From assembly GCF_030936135.1 (NCBI RefSeq), contig NC_082611.1:12787001-12851000 (forward strand): a stretch of DNA of 64,000 bases, written 5' to 3'. The notes below the pieces were generated by a model, which saw only the letters and a program-made list of their open reading frames with translations, searched no databases and had not been told where the DNA came from. Positions 39,801 through 53,600 of this stretch are shown here, in pieces. The stretch is from Gavia stellata (lineage: Eukaryota > Chordata > Aves > Gaviiformes > Gaviidae). The first letter of the stretch is position 1, and each line of letters opens with the position of its first letter. The position numbers were made by a program, and so were the translations under genes.

Positions 39801-41061
39801 TCAGGACCCCATGTGCCAGACAACCTGACATACAATCTGCTGAGTCTCCGCTCCGAGCACAGAAAGTGAAGAACAGGAGAGAGGCTGTGTTTTGCCCTGC
39901 AGCCCAGTGAGAGCCTTTTCATAGAGCTCCATGCTTAAAGCAGATCTGTTAGCAGGTCTGTTTCAGCTTTGTACCACAAACTCCCTTCCCATTATACAAC
40001 TGGAGTAGCACCTTTACTGTGTAGGTCCCCTGCCTTCCCACGCTGCGCGGGAAGCCTGTAATACCTATAAAGGGGAAGGAGGAAAGAGCTGTCCTTCCAG
40101 AGACTTGATCCACACAGCACAGATGACCTCCTGAGCTGCAGGCAGCCAGGGGACCTGCTCTGTACCTCAACTCTTCTTCAATACAGATTCATCCCCAGAC
40201 AATCATCCCCTCTCAGAGCTGCACCATTCTACGCTATATTAATTAGTCACCTCCAAGATCACAAAACCAAATGGATATGGTCACTACTGTCCAACACCTT
40301 CATAATCCACAGCTCTGGTTCTACTTAAAGAAGGCTTCTCAGGCCTTGTGTTTTCCTCTGATGACAGTAAAAAATCACCTCTTAATAGCTGTCAGATACT
40401 TTGACCCAGTCAAGGCAAATTAGATAAACTGGGATAAAGCAATATAACAGTAATTTATGCTTGTCAGTAAGACCAAGAAGTTGGGTTAGTAAGATCCAAC
40501 ATGTTATTTAACTCTGTAAGTACTTACAGTGGATCCAAAATGCTTTGAACAAAGTGACTCTAAAGAAGAAAAAATGACCAAAATCAGAGGCTACATCAAA
40601 CATAGGCAATACATAATTAACACGTTTATACAAAAAATAACAACAGTCTAATGAACAGTATCTGGTTAAGAAAATGTAGCCAGTTGAAAAATCAGTTTTA
40701 ATAGGTAGGTCTAATGATATCAAACCTAGCATAAAATAGGCTATCCCACTATACATCACAGCTGGTTGTACTCTCCTAAGAGCAACCCTTACTAATTGAC
40801 GTGATAGACTGTGGTTGGCAGTTTGTTCTCATACCCCTCACACTAGTATCTTCACGCCTATGTTAAAATTACACTAAGGGCTAGTGTGCTCTGACATTAA
40901 CAGAAACTGTTACATTGGTTTCTCTGAAAGGTTGTTCAAGCCTTTACTTCTCAAAGAATTACTATCCATAGTCACAAAAGGGTTTGATTTTTTTTTTTTT
41001 AAAGAAGTCAATGGCATGGTGCTATACCCAACATACACAGTGACTTCTCTGTTCATTTTAG

Positions 41062-41757
41062 GTATAGAGGATTACTCTATATGTATGTGTTTTCTTTTAA
41101 ACAGATTCATTAAACACCTGAAATGGATTATAACCAGGTTAATGGATCAAGTCATGGAAAGAAACTATACTCTGAAATGTAGAGATGAAAAGAAGGACAA
41201 GAGGACAACGAGAAGAGTTGTCATCAGACCTTGTCAGTTGTGACTTTTCTCCATGGTCATTGCCTCTTGAGTGTGCACTAACTGCAGTGATTCATGCACC
41301 ATACTGGGCTTCCATAGGTAATTCTGGGATGGACTGTATGAACAAATAATATAAGCTATGTTCTATTATAACAGAAAATCAAGATGTTACTCAGATTTGA
41401 TAAACTCTTGAATAAATACCATGTCACCTGAATGGACACGCTCTACATACTGCTTAAGCAAGTTTTACAGTCACACATTGAAAACTCTACCAGCCAGTAG
41501 TTCAAAGACAGTGCTCTCTCAGGGGAAAATATGCAGGAGTGACTGCAAGGAGGTTCTGTTCAGGGTAGTATTACACCAAGAACTGTGCTAGTAAGGTATT
41601 TTATTTAAACTGTGAGTTTTGAAATAGATCAGAGAGTGAATTTTATATAAGTCAGGTGGATTCATTATTTAACACAGGATACTTTGCATATTGTTTAAGC
41701 TCATGTTTCTATGTACAGATGTGAAAGCAATACAATAAAGACTGACCTTTTTCATGA
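41062..41757 (+). other. DEXI: Candidate terminal 3'-UTR exon of DEXI
   Basis: Two good acceptors precede this segment: a 13-T tract ending AAAG at 41004, and TCTCTGTTCATTTTAG at 41061. It ends shortly after AATAAA (41734-41739), followed by a GT-rich element (TGTGTTGGAGTTGTTC near 41776). With the donor at 33500 this would give a 7.6-kb intron. No direct evidence joins the two. Confidence 0.3.
41734..41739 (+). terminator. Poly(A) signal with GT-rich downstream element (plus strand)
   Basis: AATAAA sits in ACAATAAAGACTG and is followed by a T-rich, then GT-rich stretch about 40 bp on. A second AATAAA at 42312-42317 also has GT-rich sequence after it. Either could end DEXI. Confidence 0.5.
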
Positions 41758-42237
41758 AAAATTTAAGCAGTCATGTGTTGGAGTTGTTCTTTTTCAATTT
41801 GAACAGAAAGTAATTGAAATACACTTTACAGGAAATTCCAGTTTTCCTACAGGTACCTGCAAATAGTTCTGGGTTGTTGAGATGGCCAGCATGTAGGAAA
41901 TCCTACTCATGAACAACTACTTAAAAAATAAGACCTGAAATGAAACACCAGGAACTGTGCACTGTGGCAGGAGGGAAAACCCACATGTTATTGAGGGCAG
42001 GTATTGTACCGGTTTTGTCTTACTTTCATTACAGTTTTTAGAAAAGTCTAATTTTTGTAACTGTGCAGTTGTTAAGCCAAGTTGATGTATCAAGAACATT
42101 TCAGATAAAGCAGAATTGAAAACATTTCTCCTGAACTCTCTCTATGCATTATGTCTGTCCTCTGCAGTCCATGTCTCTACCATCTGCTCCCAGCTTGGGC
42201 TTTCAGATCCAGACAGATGGTGTCATGAGCCTCTTGA

Positions 42238-42271
42238 CAGCCAGTATGAGGGAACAGCCAGTATGAGGGAA
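42238..42271. repeat. Perfect 2 x 17-bp tandem duplication
   Basis: CAGCCAGTATGAGGGAA occurs at 42238-42254 and 42255-42271. Confidence 0.93.
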
Positions 42272-43633
42272 CAAGAGGGTGACGGTTTAGATCTCCCTTG
42301 AAACAATGACAAATAAACTTGCGTATCAAAATCTTTTTTTCCTAATGCTCTCAGTGTGTTGCACTCAAATGGCATTTTTTAACTCCTACTGCAGTAGAAA
42401 TTAGCCCCCAGTCCCCAAGATTCTGTGCCCCAAATGCAATTTTCATCTGCTCCTGTAAGGGATGAAGCACTGTCACTGAACTAAGTAGCTTTTCTCCAAG
42501 ATAGGTTCCATCAGATACAGTTTGGGGCCATAAAACACCGACAAGTGTTTTGTTCCGTACAACCCCTGACCTGCAATTCAGGGATGAAGTCACTTAAGGC
42601 ACAATATTCTAACACATAAAGATACGTTTAGGGAACTAAATCTCCATTTAGGCACCTATATAAAGAATAGCCAAGTTTAAAAACTTCTTAAGCGTGTGTT
42701 CACATGCCCATTTGGTACTAACACAAGAAAGGCTGAATTTTGCCACTGAAGGCGGCATTCCTGCTGCCTATATAATAAGAAATCTATACTGTTCACAGAG
42801 ATGGCTTACACTAATTTTTCAGGGTCAGTTGTATGCCATTTTAAGAACATGGTTCAGTTTGTCATTATCAGTACTTACTGCAGTATCTACTAGTTTGTAA
42901 GAATTTCCCTGCAGTGGGTTTAGGCCACGCAATGCATAGATCAAACAATACAAATTCCACCAAGTCATTCACTTTGGAGATTCTGAATCTTAAGTCAAGA
43001 TTTCTAATTTCTCAGAACAGCTCAGCTTCATTTAAAGGATGGGGAGAGTACTCAGATTACAGCATCTGACTACCATCATAACACAAGCCTTAGCATTTTA
43101 GCAAGGCTTCTTTGACAACAAAAAGAGCATGGGCATAAAGAGAGTAGCATTTTTCTCATCCTGAAAGATTTTTAGAACACAGATTTGATCAGAACAGCTT
43201 TTTCAGGGTAGCCAGTGAATTCAGTCCTCTATACACAAGGCACTCATTTGACAAAAGCGTTTTGGATGAGCTTTGTGCCACAAGAATATCCAGAGTTTGA
43301 ATTTTGATTCATTTTAGAACTTTTAACTGCAAGAAGTCTGAAAGGATGAGAAAAACTTTTTGCTGTTATTAGCAGGCAGCTTCAGTCAGCGCTTTTGTAT
43401 CTTCTAATTCTGGACTTAGTCTGTCAGTTGGCATTGCAAGATCCCATTGCCTGTTAAGAAAGAATTATTTCTCCATTTCCAGACCACTGAACTGGTAAGT
43501 GCCAGCAGGACCAACCTGTCTCCCTCGCACACAGTGCTTTCCGTTAACCTACAATACAAAGCCCTGAGCGTGTCATTATGTTCAGAAGCCAGCAGTGGTT
43601 TCATAGTGTTTCCAAGAGAAAAATCAAAATCAC

Positions 43634-43714
43634 TTTCAACAGGTACTACAAGCTACTGTAAAAAGGAAATAAAAATAATTTTCAACAGGTACTACAAGCT
43701 ACTGTAAAAAGGAA
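43634..43714. repeat. 35-bp perfect direct repeat, 46-bp period
   Basis: The unit starting TTTCAACAGGTACTACAAGC and ending AAAAGGAA occurs at 43634-43668 and 43680-43714 with no mismatch and an 11-bp spacer. Confidence 0.95.
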
Positions 43715-43722
43715 TACTCACT

Positions 43723-43728
43723 TTTATT
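43723..43728 (-). terminator. CIITA: Candidate CIITA poly(A) signal
   Basis: AATAAA on the minus strand, followed downstream by a GT-containing stretch (GTAGCTTGTAGTACCTG) that falls in the 35-bp repeat. Using it would make a 3' UTR of about 3.9 kb, longer than I expect, so ATTAAA at 45594 is an alternative. Confidence 0.25.
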
Positions 43729-46700
43729 AATACTTTAAAAAAGATGGATAAAGACCACCAAAACACTGTATCACAATTTACAATCTGTACATTATAAACA
43801 TACATCTCCCACTAACTCATAGAAAGAGAACAGCGGTATACCCAACATGATTTTATCAGTCCAGACAGGGTCCTGTACCATTCAGCTGCCTGTGTAATAT
43901 TTAGCACATTCTCAGATTCAGTCACAGTGAAGTGTAGCTGCAGAGTATACCCCTGAAGGGGCATTTGTCATCCAAAGCTTAGTTAAGGGAAGCCAAGACA
44001 AAGGCTCATGATAGATCTGCATGGCTGGGGTGCTGCAGGCTGATGGGAACATCACACAAGATTTGGCTCAAACTACCTCCCATTCAAGCAGCTGAAACAG
44101 GGGAGTGTAAATGCGATTTTTTTCCATGACTCTGGCTGGAGTTTGGCTAGAGAGAACAACCATGCAGAGAGTTAAGAAAATTACCACTTTCTAGTTACAA
44201 TCATATTCTCCATAGAGTTTTTCCACCTTGGTCTCTTGTACTATTCCCTTCATGTACTATGTCTGGTTCCCTGCTCTCCTTTGATTAACAGAAACAACAA
44301 ACCAGACCGACGTTCCTTCCTTCCTTCCTTAATTTGTCCACCCTCCATCCCTGCTGTCAAGACTCTGCAGGCACTGAAATTCTAGCAGAGAAGTATAGTT
44401 TGCTGCAAAGAACATAAAGATTGTGATTTTGAACTATTTAAATTGAGGACTTTTTTAAAAACCAAGTAACAGAGTATTTGAGAGGTTAGTTGAGAGATTC
44501 TAGTTTGCATAGATCCTTGGGTCAGTATTGTCAGTGCTTCCTAGCAGAAGAGATTTCAAGGAGGTTGTTGAGCTAACCCTGAGCTAACTGTGAAGTAGAG
44601 ACCTCCCTTCCCGATTTGTGGCATATTGAACGTTCCTAGCTTTTTGTTTTTCTGTCTCTGGACTGTATCTGGACAGGGAGCCAGAACGCTAGTTCTGACA
44701 ATTGTCTCCGTATGATTATAAGTTCTCTCCATGTTCACAGAGCTGAACCAAAAGAAAAGAAAAAAGGAGACAATTGGTTTGCTATCGCAGTCAGCAGGAC
44801 CAGTATTTGGCTCACAAATCACTGCGACTAGCAGCACAGACACATGATAATGCTTTGAAATATGTTGTTGTGTGTCATTGCCTAGTTATTCATAACTCTG
44901 TAAAGGCCACATAAACCACACGCAGTAGTGATTTCACTGTCAAGTAGAAAATCAGTGCTTGCACATTTATGCTGCCACCTGCAATTGAGAAATTAAATCC
45001 CAATCCAGGTATATGAATTTAAAGTTCTCATTTGAGACAGAGTAAAAACCTTTGAAGATTGTAACTTCGAAGATTTTTGTGCAATAAACTGAAGCTATTA
45101 GTATGCATTTGGATTTCTGCAATAATGTCAGAAAAATCCTAATAGTTTTCCAGTTTTAATTCCTTTCTTCTCTTTACTTCTTTCTTTTTTTCCCAATCTT
45201 TTTGAAGGATTCTATAACAAGAGAGTGAAAGAAAATATCTTTCTATGCCTTAAGACAGCATTGGTGATTTGTGTCAAGAAAAGAGCCACTTCTAGATTCT
45301 TGTGGATAATCTTGCAATATCAGACTGTTTTCTAAGACTGATCATTCTTATTTATGCTCCTGATCCTAATGCTTCAAATCAGTCCAGACAGACAGGTGGA
45401 ATCTGTAACATTGAGCTTTGGAAATCCAAAGTCATCAAACTGAATTTGGTCACAGTTACCACTGGCACCGTGAAACAATTAGATTCAATCTGTCACTACT
45501 TCAGATGTGCAGGTTCAGCAGCTTGCAGTCTAGTCTTTGATGAATCGATGATGGAATTTTGTACTATCAATATCCTGGTGATTCCTGGTCACCTTTAATG
45601 GTTATCACAATATCCAGATGCTCTTTCAATCTTTGAAACTTGACGTTGCTTAACTCTTCATCACTTCAGTAGAAACACAACTGAGTCTTTGAATAGCATT
45701 TTAAATGACCTTTAAAAAATTTAAACTCCATCATTCACCCACTTCAAACACCACTCAGAAGCTTCAATGTGACTTATTTTCATTTTGCCTCTACCCTGAA
45801 AATCAGCCACAGATTCATAAAGCAGCAAGAAGGGGACAACTTCCCCTCTTCTTTATGTTACCTGTGAAATGATGAAAACAGAATATTAGATGTGTGCCCA
45901 TCAGCTTAACCACCATTAACATCACCAAAACCATATATTCGATGTGCTCTGAAAACAGACAACAGTGACTGGTAGATGCTGGATGTTTCAAGTTTGGCAG
46001 ACAGGATCCAGACTTCCTGCTGCTCCTTATCCTCAGCGCTAATGAAGAAGAGTTTCCTCACACACTCAGATACTATACTAATGTGGTAACCGGTGCCAAA
46101 GACATGTGCTGCAAACATGAGAGAACAGCAGTGGAGGAAGATGCAAGGGGTTGTTTACGCAGAGCTGCATTAAACACATCTTTTGCTTGGTGTGAAAGCT
46201 GAGAAGTGTCCAAGAATCGCAGACTTCCACAGAGCAGAGCTCTTTACCACTGACTGCCATTGCTCTGAGTCCGAAAGGTCATTTCAGAGCTGACCTACAC
46301 GTTCAGAGATGCTTATTGCATGCTCCGCTTGAATGATGGACACAGGAGGTTAGAAAAAGCTTTGTTTTTGCAAGGTTTCCTGGCAGTGTTCATATCCCTG
46401 ATGTCTTCTTTCCCAAGTAGGTACGGTTATTCAACAAGACAAAGAATTAGTTGTACTGTAGGCTATTAAGGATCACTACAATTTTTCACTGCTGCTGTAT
46501 AAAGCTAGTCTGTGAAGCTGGTATGGCACCTGAGTCTTCCACAACCTGTAGCCTGATCAGTGCCATATATATAGCCCAGTCTACATCTGGTATTAGTGCA
46601 GTGAGAGCAAGAGTCATGCAAAAGCTTGGCTCACTGCATGGCTTAGGAAGCCATTGGCAACTGCAGCCATTGCCAGGACCATTCAAACCACTGCTTAACC

Positions 46701-47604
46701 AGCTGGCAATAGCTCTGCAAGGTGTTTTTTTGCCATCTGAAAGAAAGCTGGAGGGCATCTGGTGGCTGGCTTGACTCTGGCTTCTCATTCTTCACTGGAA
46801 TCATTTCACTGATGCATCCTGTGTAATTTTTTTTAAGAGCAAGAGGAAGCACATGGCAGAAAACGGAGCAGAACTACACAAAACCCTAACTTCACATGCC
46901 TGCTGCAGCTCCTTCAGTCCAGGAGCACCAAGGCAGTCAGATCCTGGTGATCATCAGCAAACTGTTAGCAAATTGCTAACGATGCAATTATTTCAAGGCT
47001 CCTTGAAACTGTGCAGGCAGAATCAATGAAGTAAAAGTGTCTGCCAGTGGCTAAATCACACAAAACAGACTGAGAACAAGGAACGTAGGAATCGGTGGTT
47101 TGCTCTGAGTACAGTAGAAGCACAACTTCATAGCGAGACAAGCAGCTGTGGAGGATTTGTATTAAACAAAGGAAATGTGAAAGGACTTACTGAAAATCAA
47201 CACAAAACAATCTCGAAGGAGTACAGAACTCATCTATTAAACACGAGAAGTACACAGAGCTATTTAGTTTCCTGCATCAGCAAAGAGAAGGTAAGCAGGC
47301 CAGCTGCCAGTCACTGAACTGGGCTGAGTCCTGGAAGAAGTCCATTCTTGTTGATGCAGCTCCTGCAGTCTGCTAGTGCTGGTGCCAGGGAGATGGGGGA
47401 TGCAAGGTGAGTGGGGGGAAAGGGGGCCTGACGTGATACTGATCTGTGCCACTCTATGGCAGCATCTCTTTTCTTAGCCATGTATGCATTGATGCTGTTA
47501 CTGTGCCTGCTGTCAGTGAGACCAGAATCAACAGCTGCCACAGAAACAAATCTTGTTGTCTCAGGGAACCAGGGTTTATGTTACCTGTATGGGATCATCT
47601 GAAT

Positions 47605-47677
47605 CTACACACTGATCCTAGAGTCCAGCTGCTGAAGGTGTTCGAGAACTCCATAGGGAATGGTGGGATTCCACATG
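47605..47677 (-). CDS. CIITA: CIITA last coding exon and stop
   Basis: It encodes MWNPTIPYGVLEHLQQLDSR, then ISV and the stop TAG. It matches human MWTPTIPFSVQEHLQQQDSR. Acceptor CTTACAG. Confidence 0.95.
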
Positions 47678-50600
47678 CTGTAAGGGCAAATTCAGAAAGG
47701 AAAGAGATTTTAAGAAGCAGAATTTGCTTCACAGTTTTTTTGGTGTGTTTGGTATGTTTGTGTTTTGTTTTGTGTTTTTTTTAAAGTTGCCTTTCTCTTT
47801 TGAATATCATTCTATAAAAGTATTTAAGCTATGGAACAAATGAAAATGCATTCTCATTTAGAAGAAAGCAGTTCACTCCTCCATAACCTGGCTGACTCTG
47901 GTTATAGGACACACTACAGTCCTGTCTCCATAACTGTTCTTTAGCTTTCTACCAAACTCCCTTGCCTTGAATGTGTACTGGCAGCTTCAGTCTATTTAAC
48001 CTCTAATGATGGCTGCTTATTTTTTATCCTTCAAATACAAGTCCTCCAGCACAGATCAGGTCAGGTGCTCTGGAAGGGTAGGAGATTAACAAAGGCAGGC
48101 ACAGTGTAAACCATACTTAAAGCAGGACAAGCTTGCTTGCCTGGGACGATTGGGAATTAATGCAGCTGAAACCAGAGACAACATTTTTAACATTTCTGTG
48201 ACTGCTTTTGTATTTTGGTGATGTCTTTTTTTGTGCCTCTTATAAATCTGTCAAATACAGAACACAGCTTTAGCATGAATTCTAACCCAATTTACAGAAC
48301 AAAGATACAGCAAACAGCTTATCAAGAGACTTACACCAAGTTCTTTATATGGGGACATTTTCGTAAGCTGTCAGTCAGCTGCTGGGCTCCAACGCCAGTT
48401 ATTTTGTTATACTGAACTCTGAGGAAAAAAAACCCTGTTAATCCAGATCACATCATGTAGTGGTGTAATCAAACATTTCATTAAAAATCAAAAATACTAT
48501 ACGGGCTTATCTGCAGATGGGGGAAGAAAGAAAATTAAAAAAAAACAAAATAGATCCTTGATTCAAAAAACCTGTAATAAAATACTCAAAGGGTCAAATG
48601 GGAACTTCATTAAGTTAGTTCATGTGAGGGATTCCTTATTCTATGTACCTGAGGTCCTTTTCCAACTCCCCATGATCCTATTCTCCCATCTTAAAACCCA
48701 TTTTTCAGTTTTTATGGTGAACTGCTCCTTAATCCTTTCCAACCACTGACTATCTGGACTCTGCATAAGCACATTTTCCATGTGAAATTTCCTTGACATT
48801 TTCTTCTTCAATTTCTGTCTCCTCTTTCCTGAGCACGGAAGATTTGAATTTTCAGTATCCAAGCAAGTAAGCTTTCCTGGACCATCTCAAAAGATTTCAT
48901 ACTCACTCTAGCACTCTTAAAGATGCCATCGCTGGAAGAACTTTCGCAAGATTTTCTGCTCCAAAATCACAAATGCTATTATTGTATAAGCTGCAGAAAA
49001 CCAAACCGATACAGTCACAATTGAATAATGGGTAATGTAAACAGGTTATACATTATATCAAGGAATTTCGGATATGGTTGGTACATCTTAACTTCCAATT
49101 TATCCTTGTCTATTTGCAGTTAATGTTTAAAACACGGTTTCGTATTTTCTGTATCAAGTAATGCAAATGGCCACATCCCTTCTTCAGCTAGCACAGCTAC
49201 AGCAAAAATAGGTCTAGATTCTTAATGAATAATGAGAACATTTCTCTCTACATTAGATCAAATTAAAAATCTGCAAGAAAATGAAGCTCAAAGATTTGGG
49301 GCACAGCATTCAAAAGATTGCCACATGAGTAAATTATTCCACAACTGCACACCATGGTTTCTTGCATTCCCTACTGAGACACTTCATCCAGGCCTATGCC
49401 AGACATTTTAATGAAGTGGGATGGACCTTTGGTCCCATATCAGCAAACACATACCACCTTGTTGCTGGCTTAGGGCTTAGCACTGCGCTTAGCAAGCTCC
49501 GCATAAGCTTGCAGTAGATCATGACCCTGGGTGCACATTTGTACAGGATATTATTCATAACCAGGTATTATGGATTAGATTTAAAAATCAGTACAGTCCT
49601 TGTCATATTCCTGAGATATCCTTCTGTATGCCTACACTGGGTCATACATTTCTCTCCTCTTAACTTCTTTCTAAAGGCTTTATGCAAGAATGAAGTCAAA
49701 AGCTTGGCTGCTGCACAGTGTACATATTTGTTCCATGTTCAGTAATTTCTGACAGAGATAGCAAAGTTTGTTGTATAAAACAACTGAACAGGATACAACT
49801 ACTTACCTTAGTGTCTTTAATGAAGACAGTGAAGGAAGAGCTGTAGCTAGTTTCTCTGCACCCACATCTGTTATCTTATTCTGTGATAAGCTACAGAAAG
49901 TGAGATTGCTTTGTTAGTTGAGCACATTTATTCTAATTTATTACAATGTGGGCAAAATTAATTTTTGATGTCTTTTTATATAATTTGGACAGTCTGTTTA
50001 GACCAAATGCAGGGAAAAAGACAAATTACGGCCCTTGAAGGGAAATGAGGAATTGCCATAGGATTAACCTATTTCTCTAATGAATGTACAGATTAAGTAT
50101 GTCCTTAGACTCATTGGTCTTCCAGGCCCATGGGTTAGTTAGTTGTGCCCATAATTGTTAACACACAGTCCCTTAAGGCTCTACGTTTAATCTATTTCTT
50201 TCCAAATTTCCCCAGAACTGTTAACCTTGCACTTACTTTAATGTTTCCAGTGAAGTCAGGGTTGGAAAGACTTCAGATAGACTCTTTGCTCCTTCATCTC
50301 CTATGCCATTTTCACTCAGAGCGTCAAGGCTGGGTGACGACAAAGAGAGAATTAGCTTCCCTTTTAATCTAAATTTTTGCAGTGTATTCACCTCAGAGAC
50401 CACTCTATCTAACTTGAGAAGCTCCTTCTCAAGCCTCTGCAGAGGCTACTGCAGAGAAGTATCTGTTATATGAATCAAATCCACAAAGCTCAATCTCTTA
50501 CAAGTTCTACTGGAAGGTGCACAGCAACAGCACAAATACTGATGTTAACCCCCAAATTTAACACTGCTTCTGGTTAAGGAGGGAGCCTGTTTTCTCCTGG

Positions 50601-53600
50601 GGCAGACATGACCGTGAGTCCCTCAGAAACCTCACCACGAGGGAACGTGGGGCTCAGGCACGTTGTGGAGCTTGAATGAAGAAACAAATAATCTGCAGGC
50701 AGTGTTGATCAGTGCCGTGGCACGAAGTGGAAGCACCCAGTGGGACTCTGCACTAAACCTTTCCCACAAGCTTTTAACCACTGAGGAACACATGGAGAAG
50801 TGACTGAAGGGGTACTGAACAAATGACTACCAAGTGTCTTAAGGGAGGATGAAGAGCACTAGTTTTTAGTCTGCTGTTACATTCTCTGAATGTCTTTGTT
50901 GTTTAGTTTGTTCATCAAAGCAAGTAGTCTTGCTGGCAAATAAAATGTTTCTTGGGTACCTAAGCTCCCCCATCATCAAGGGCTGCTGAGAAGCAACATT
51001 AGCAAAGTTAATCTTTAGTGTTACTCACTCTAAATGCTGAAGTGATGGAAATGCTGCAAGAATTTCCACGAGTTTTAAGAATCCCTGAAGGCCACATACT
51101 GGACCCAGCCTGGAAGAAAGCAAATACAGACATGCAGCAGTTTTTTCACATGCTCAGAAACAGCAAAAGTTATGAATTTTTAAGTTCTTCCCCTGCAGCC
51201 CCAAATGCAAGCTAGTTTACACTCCTCAGAAGCAGCCATTCCCTACAATCTGTAGCAAGGATTTCTGCTTTGAAGCCTCCGGATGAGGACCCCACAAAGC
51301 TAACGTCAGACAGAGCAGAGCTGCTTGCATGGAAGCAGTGGTACATGCATTTGCCACTTTTTTGTTACTCTTTGCAAGACTCATCTCACTTGTTTTAGAT
51401 TCCTGTATTTCTGTTCTTTTTCTATTTTTTTCAGGTTTTTCATTTAAGTATTATAATCTTGATAAATGAGATGAAAAAAATTATCTTTTTTTTTTCTTCC
51501 CCCCAACTACTGGCAATTCAGACTAACTTAAGATCAACATTTTACTGCAGCTTAAAACATAAATTGAATTTTAATATTGCAGCTCTAAGCATTTGTCCCT
51601 CAGACGCTAACCTCTTGTTTGGAGTTTCCTTGGTATTAGAACAAGTTCAGCCTAGTTAAGAGGATTGGAATTTTAACCAAAAATTTAAAACAAAGGGAAA
51701 GTAGGAGAGGAAATGAGAAGAGAAAGCAGCATAAAATCAGAAGTGAGGCCAAGCACAGCAGTTCTAGACTGGGTCAGATACGAAGAGCAGGAAACAGATG
51801 AAGACCTGATGAGAGTTCTCCATTGCACTGGGGCAATTTCTGCTCAAATTAATTCACATACTATGGCAGGATATTCTAAACAATAGAACAGCCCTGGAGG
51901 CTGCTTACAGTCTGCAGGAAAACAGAAATGTTACTACACCTCATTTTTAAAGTCAGTGTTTCCAAGTCAACCTTCCTTCTTCCAGGAAAATGGTGATAAA
52001 CATTTTATTTGAGAGGCATTCTCTGACCTTTTTCTCTCATGGCCTAAGCTCTGATAGGACATAAAATTACATCAGAAGACTCAGATAGAAAAGTTGAGCA
52101 TTTCTGGGGAAAAAATATTTCCCAGGTAGTTAGATCACAATCAAGATATTTTATAGCTTGTTGCACAAGATATACATCTGGTGATGAGGAGCTAACTTGT
52201 AGTAAAATCAAACAAAACTGATAGAACCATGTTGATCTGTATCACCGCAGGAGCCAGAAATGATGTTTTTTGAGTTTTGGCCATGACTTAATAAATCTAG
52301 TTGAGAAAAGCAAAATAGCAATAAACGGGGTTTACTTAATGCTTTACCATAAACTAACTACACATCAATTCAATGACTGTAGCCAATATCCATGACTCTT
52401 CTCAGCCTTAAATGTAATCATATATCAATCAACAGAGAGGCGTATGACTTACGCAAATTCCAGTTTTCTGAGGTTTTTGATGGCAGGAATTTCATAGGTG
52501 CTGCAACCAGATGCATCTTGCACACTAAATAAATCATAGTAGAACCAGAGTATGATAAATACTTTAGCAATTTTTAAAGTAAAACAGTGCTATAAAAATA
52601 ATTTTTTGGTAAACTTTTACAGGAAATAAACCACTGCGGCATTAACTGAGGAATCAGGAAACTTCAGGATAACTTCTACTCCAACCTTTCTTCATTTAAT
52701 TAATTTCAATCTGATAATTGCCTTTCACAGTGCAGTTGTTTGCTCTTTTTCCAATAAAACTTAAAAATACATTCTTCTAAATCAAGTATTTTTGGCTGAA
52801 CACAAAACTTATTTTGTGTATATTTTAACCCAAATACTCTGCCCGTGTTAAAATGGAAGTCACCATTTTTATTTTAAAAAAACCCAACCAAAATACTTTA
52901 TTTATGCATGCTTTTAATTGCAACCAATCCCCTAGCCACATCATGAGCAGGGATGAAACACAGGGTTTATAGATCACATAACACAAGCTTTTACCTCCTG
53001 AGCTAAAGGACTGACTCAAGTCGTCTGTGACCGGTGCAAAATAAGCTTTCATCTATGGCCCAGGTGCCACAGGGTGGAAAAATCAGTTACCCAAGTTATG
53101 TAACTGAAAGCAATTGGAAGATAGCATACTTGGAGCTTAAAAAGGAATCCAAAGGAAAAATAACAGCTGGCTTTTTTATTGGCAGTTTTGATAAATATTC
53201 TGCATAGTGCTGTCACTGCTCCCCCCTGCCATGACAAGCACCACACATTGGCATAGGAGAACACTCTGAGATCACAGAAGAGCTTGCACTGCCTTAGTGA
53301 CTTCTCCTTTGGACAAGCAGAGGACTCCATTCTCCAGCACTGTCAGTGAACCCCCATTTTCTTAAATTGCTAGTATATTGAGAGGACTTTTGATCATAAT
53401 GAGCCTACCAATTGATCATCTTCTCCTGCATCTCTACAAGATCTGAAAGGTCACTGACGTCCTTCATTGTCTTTGCCTTAAAGGGATCAAGAACAAATTT
53501 CTCTGTTGATGCTCTCAGCAGTTCGCAGTCTTTTGTCTGTTCTAAAGATTTCCAGAGCCTGACTGTATCACTGAGGGAGGCCCTGTGAAGTGACAAAACA

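Larger units (their letters stand above)
33511..41061 (+). other. Probable DEXI 3'-UTR intron / downstream sequence
   Basis: CpG-rich to about 33.9 kb, then AT-rich, with no gene recognised. It contains the 29-bp tandem duplication at 37272 and the degenerate interspersed-repeat block near 39.2-39.8 kb. The open frames here (for example 34591-35133 minus, 180 codons) show no known domain. Confidence 0.5.
41760..47604. other. Convergent intergenic region and CIITA 3' UTR
   Basis: No coding gene is recognised. The upper part, just below 47605, must be the CIITA 3' UTR. On the minus strand the first poly(A)-like hexamer is ATTAAA at 45594-45599, and a canonical AATAAA lies at 43723-43728. Small direct repeats at 42238 and 43634 and a CTTC microsatellite near 44321 are the only other structure. 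Confidence 0.55.
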
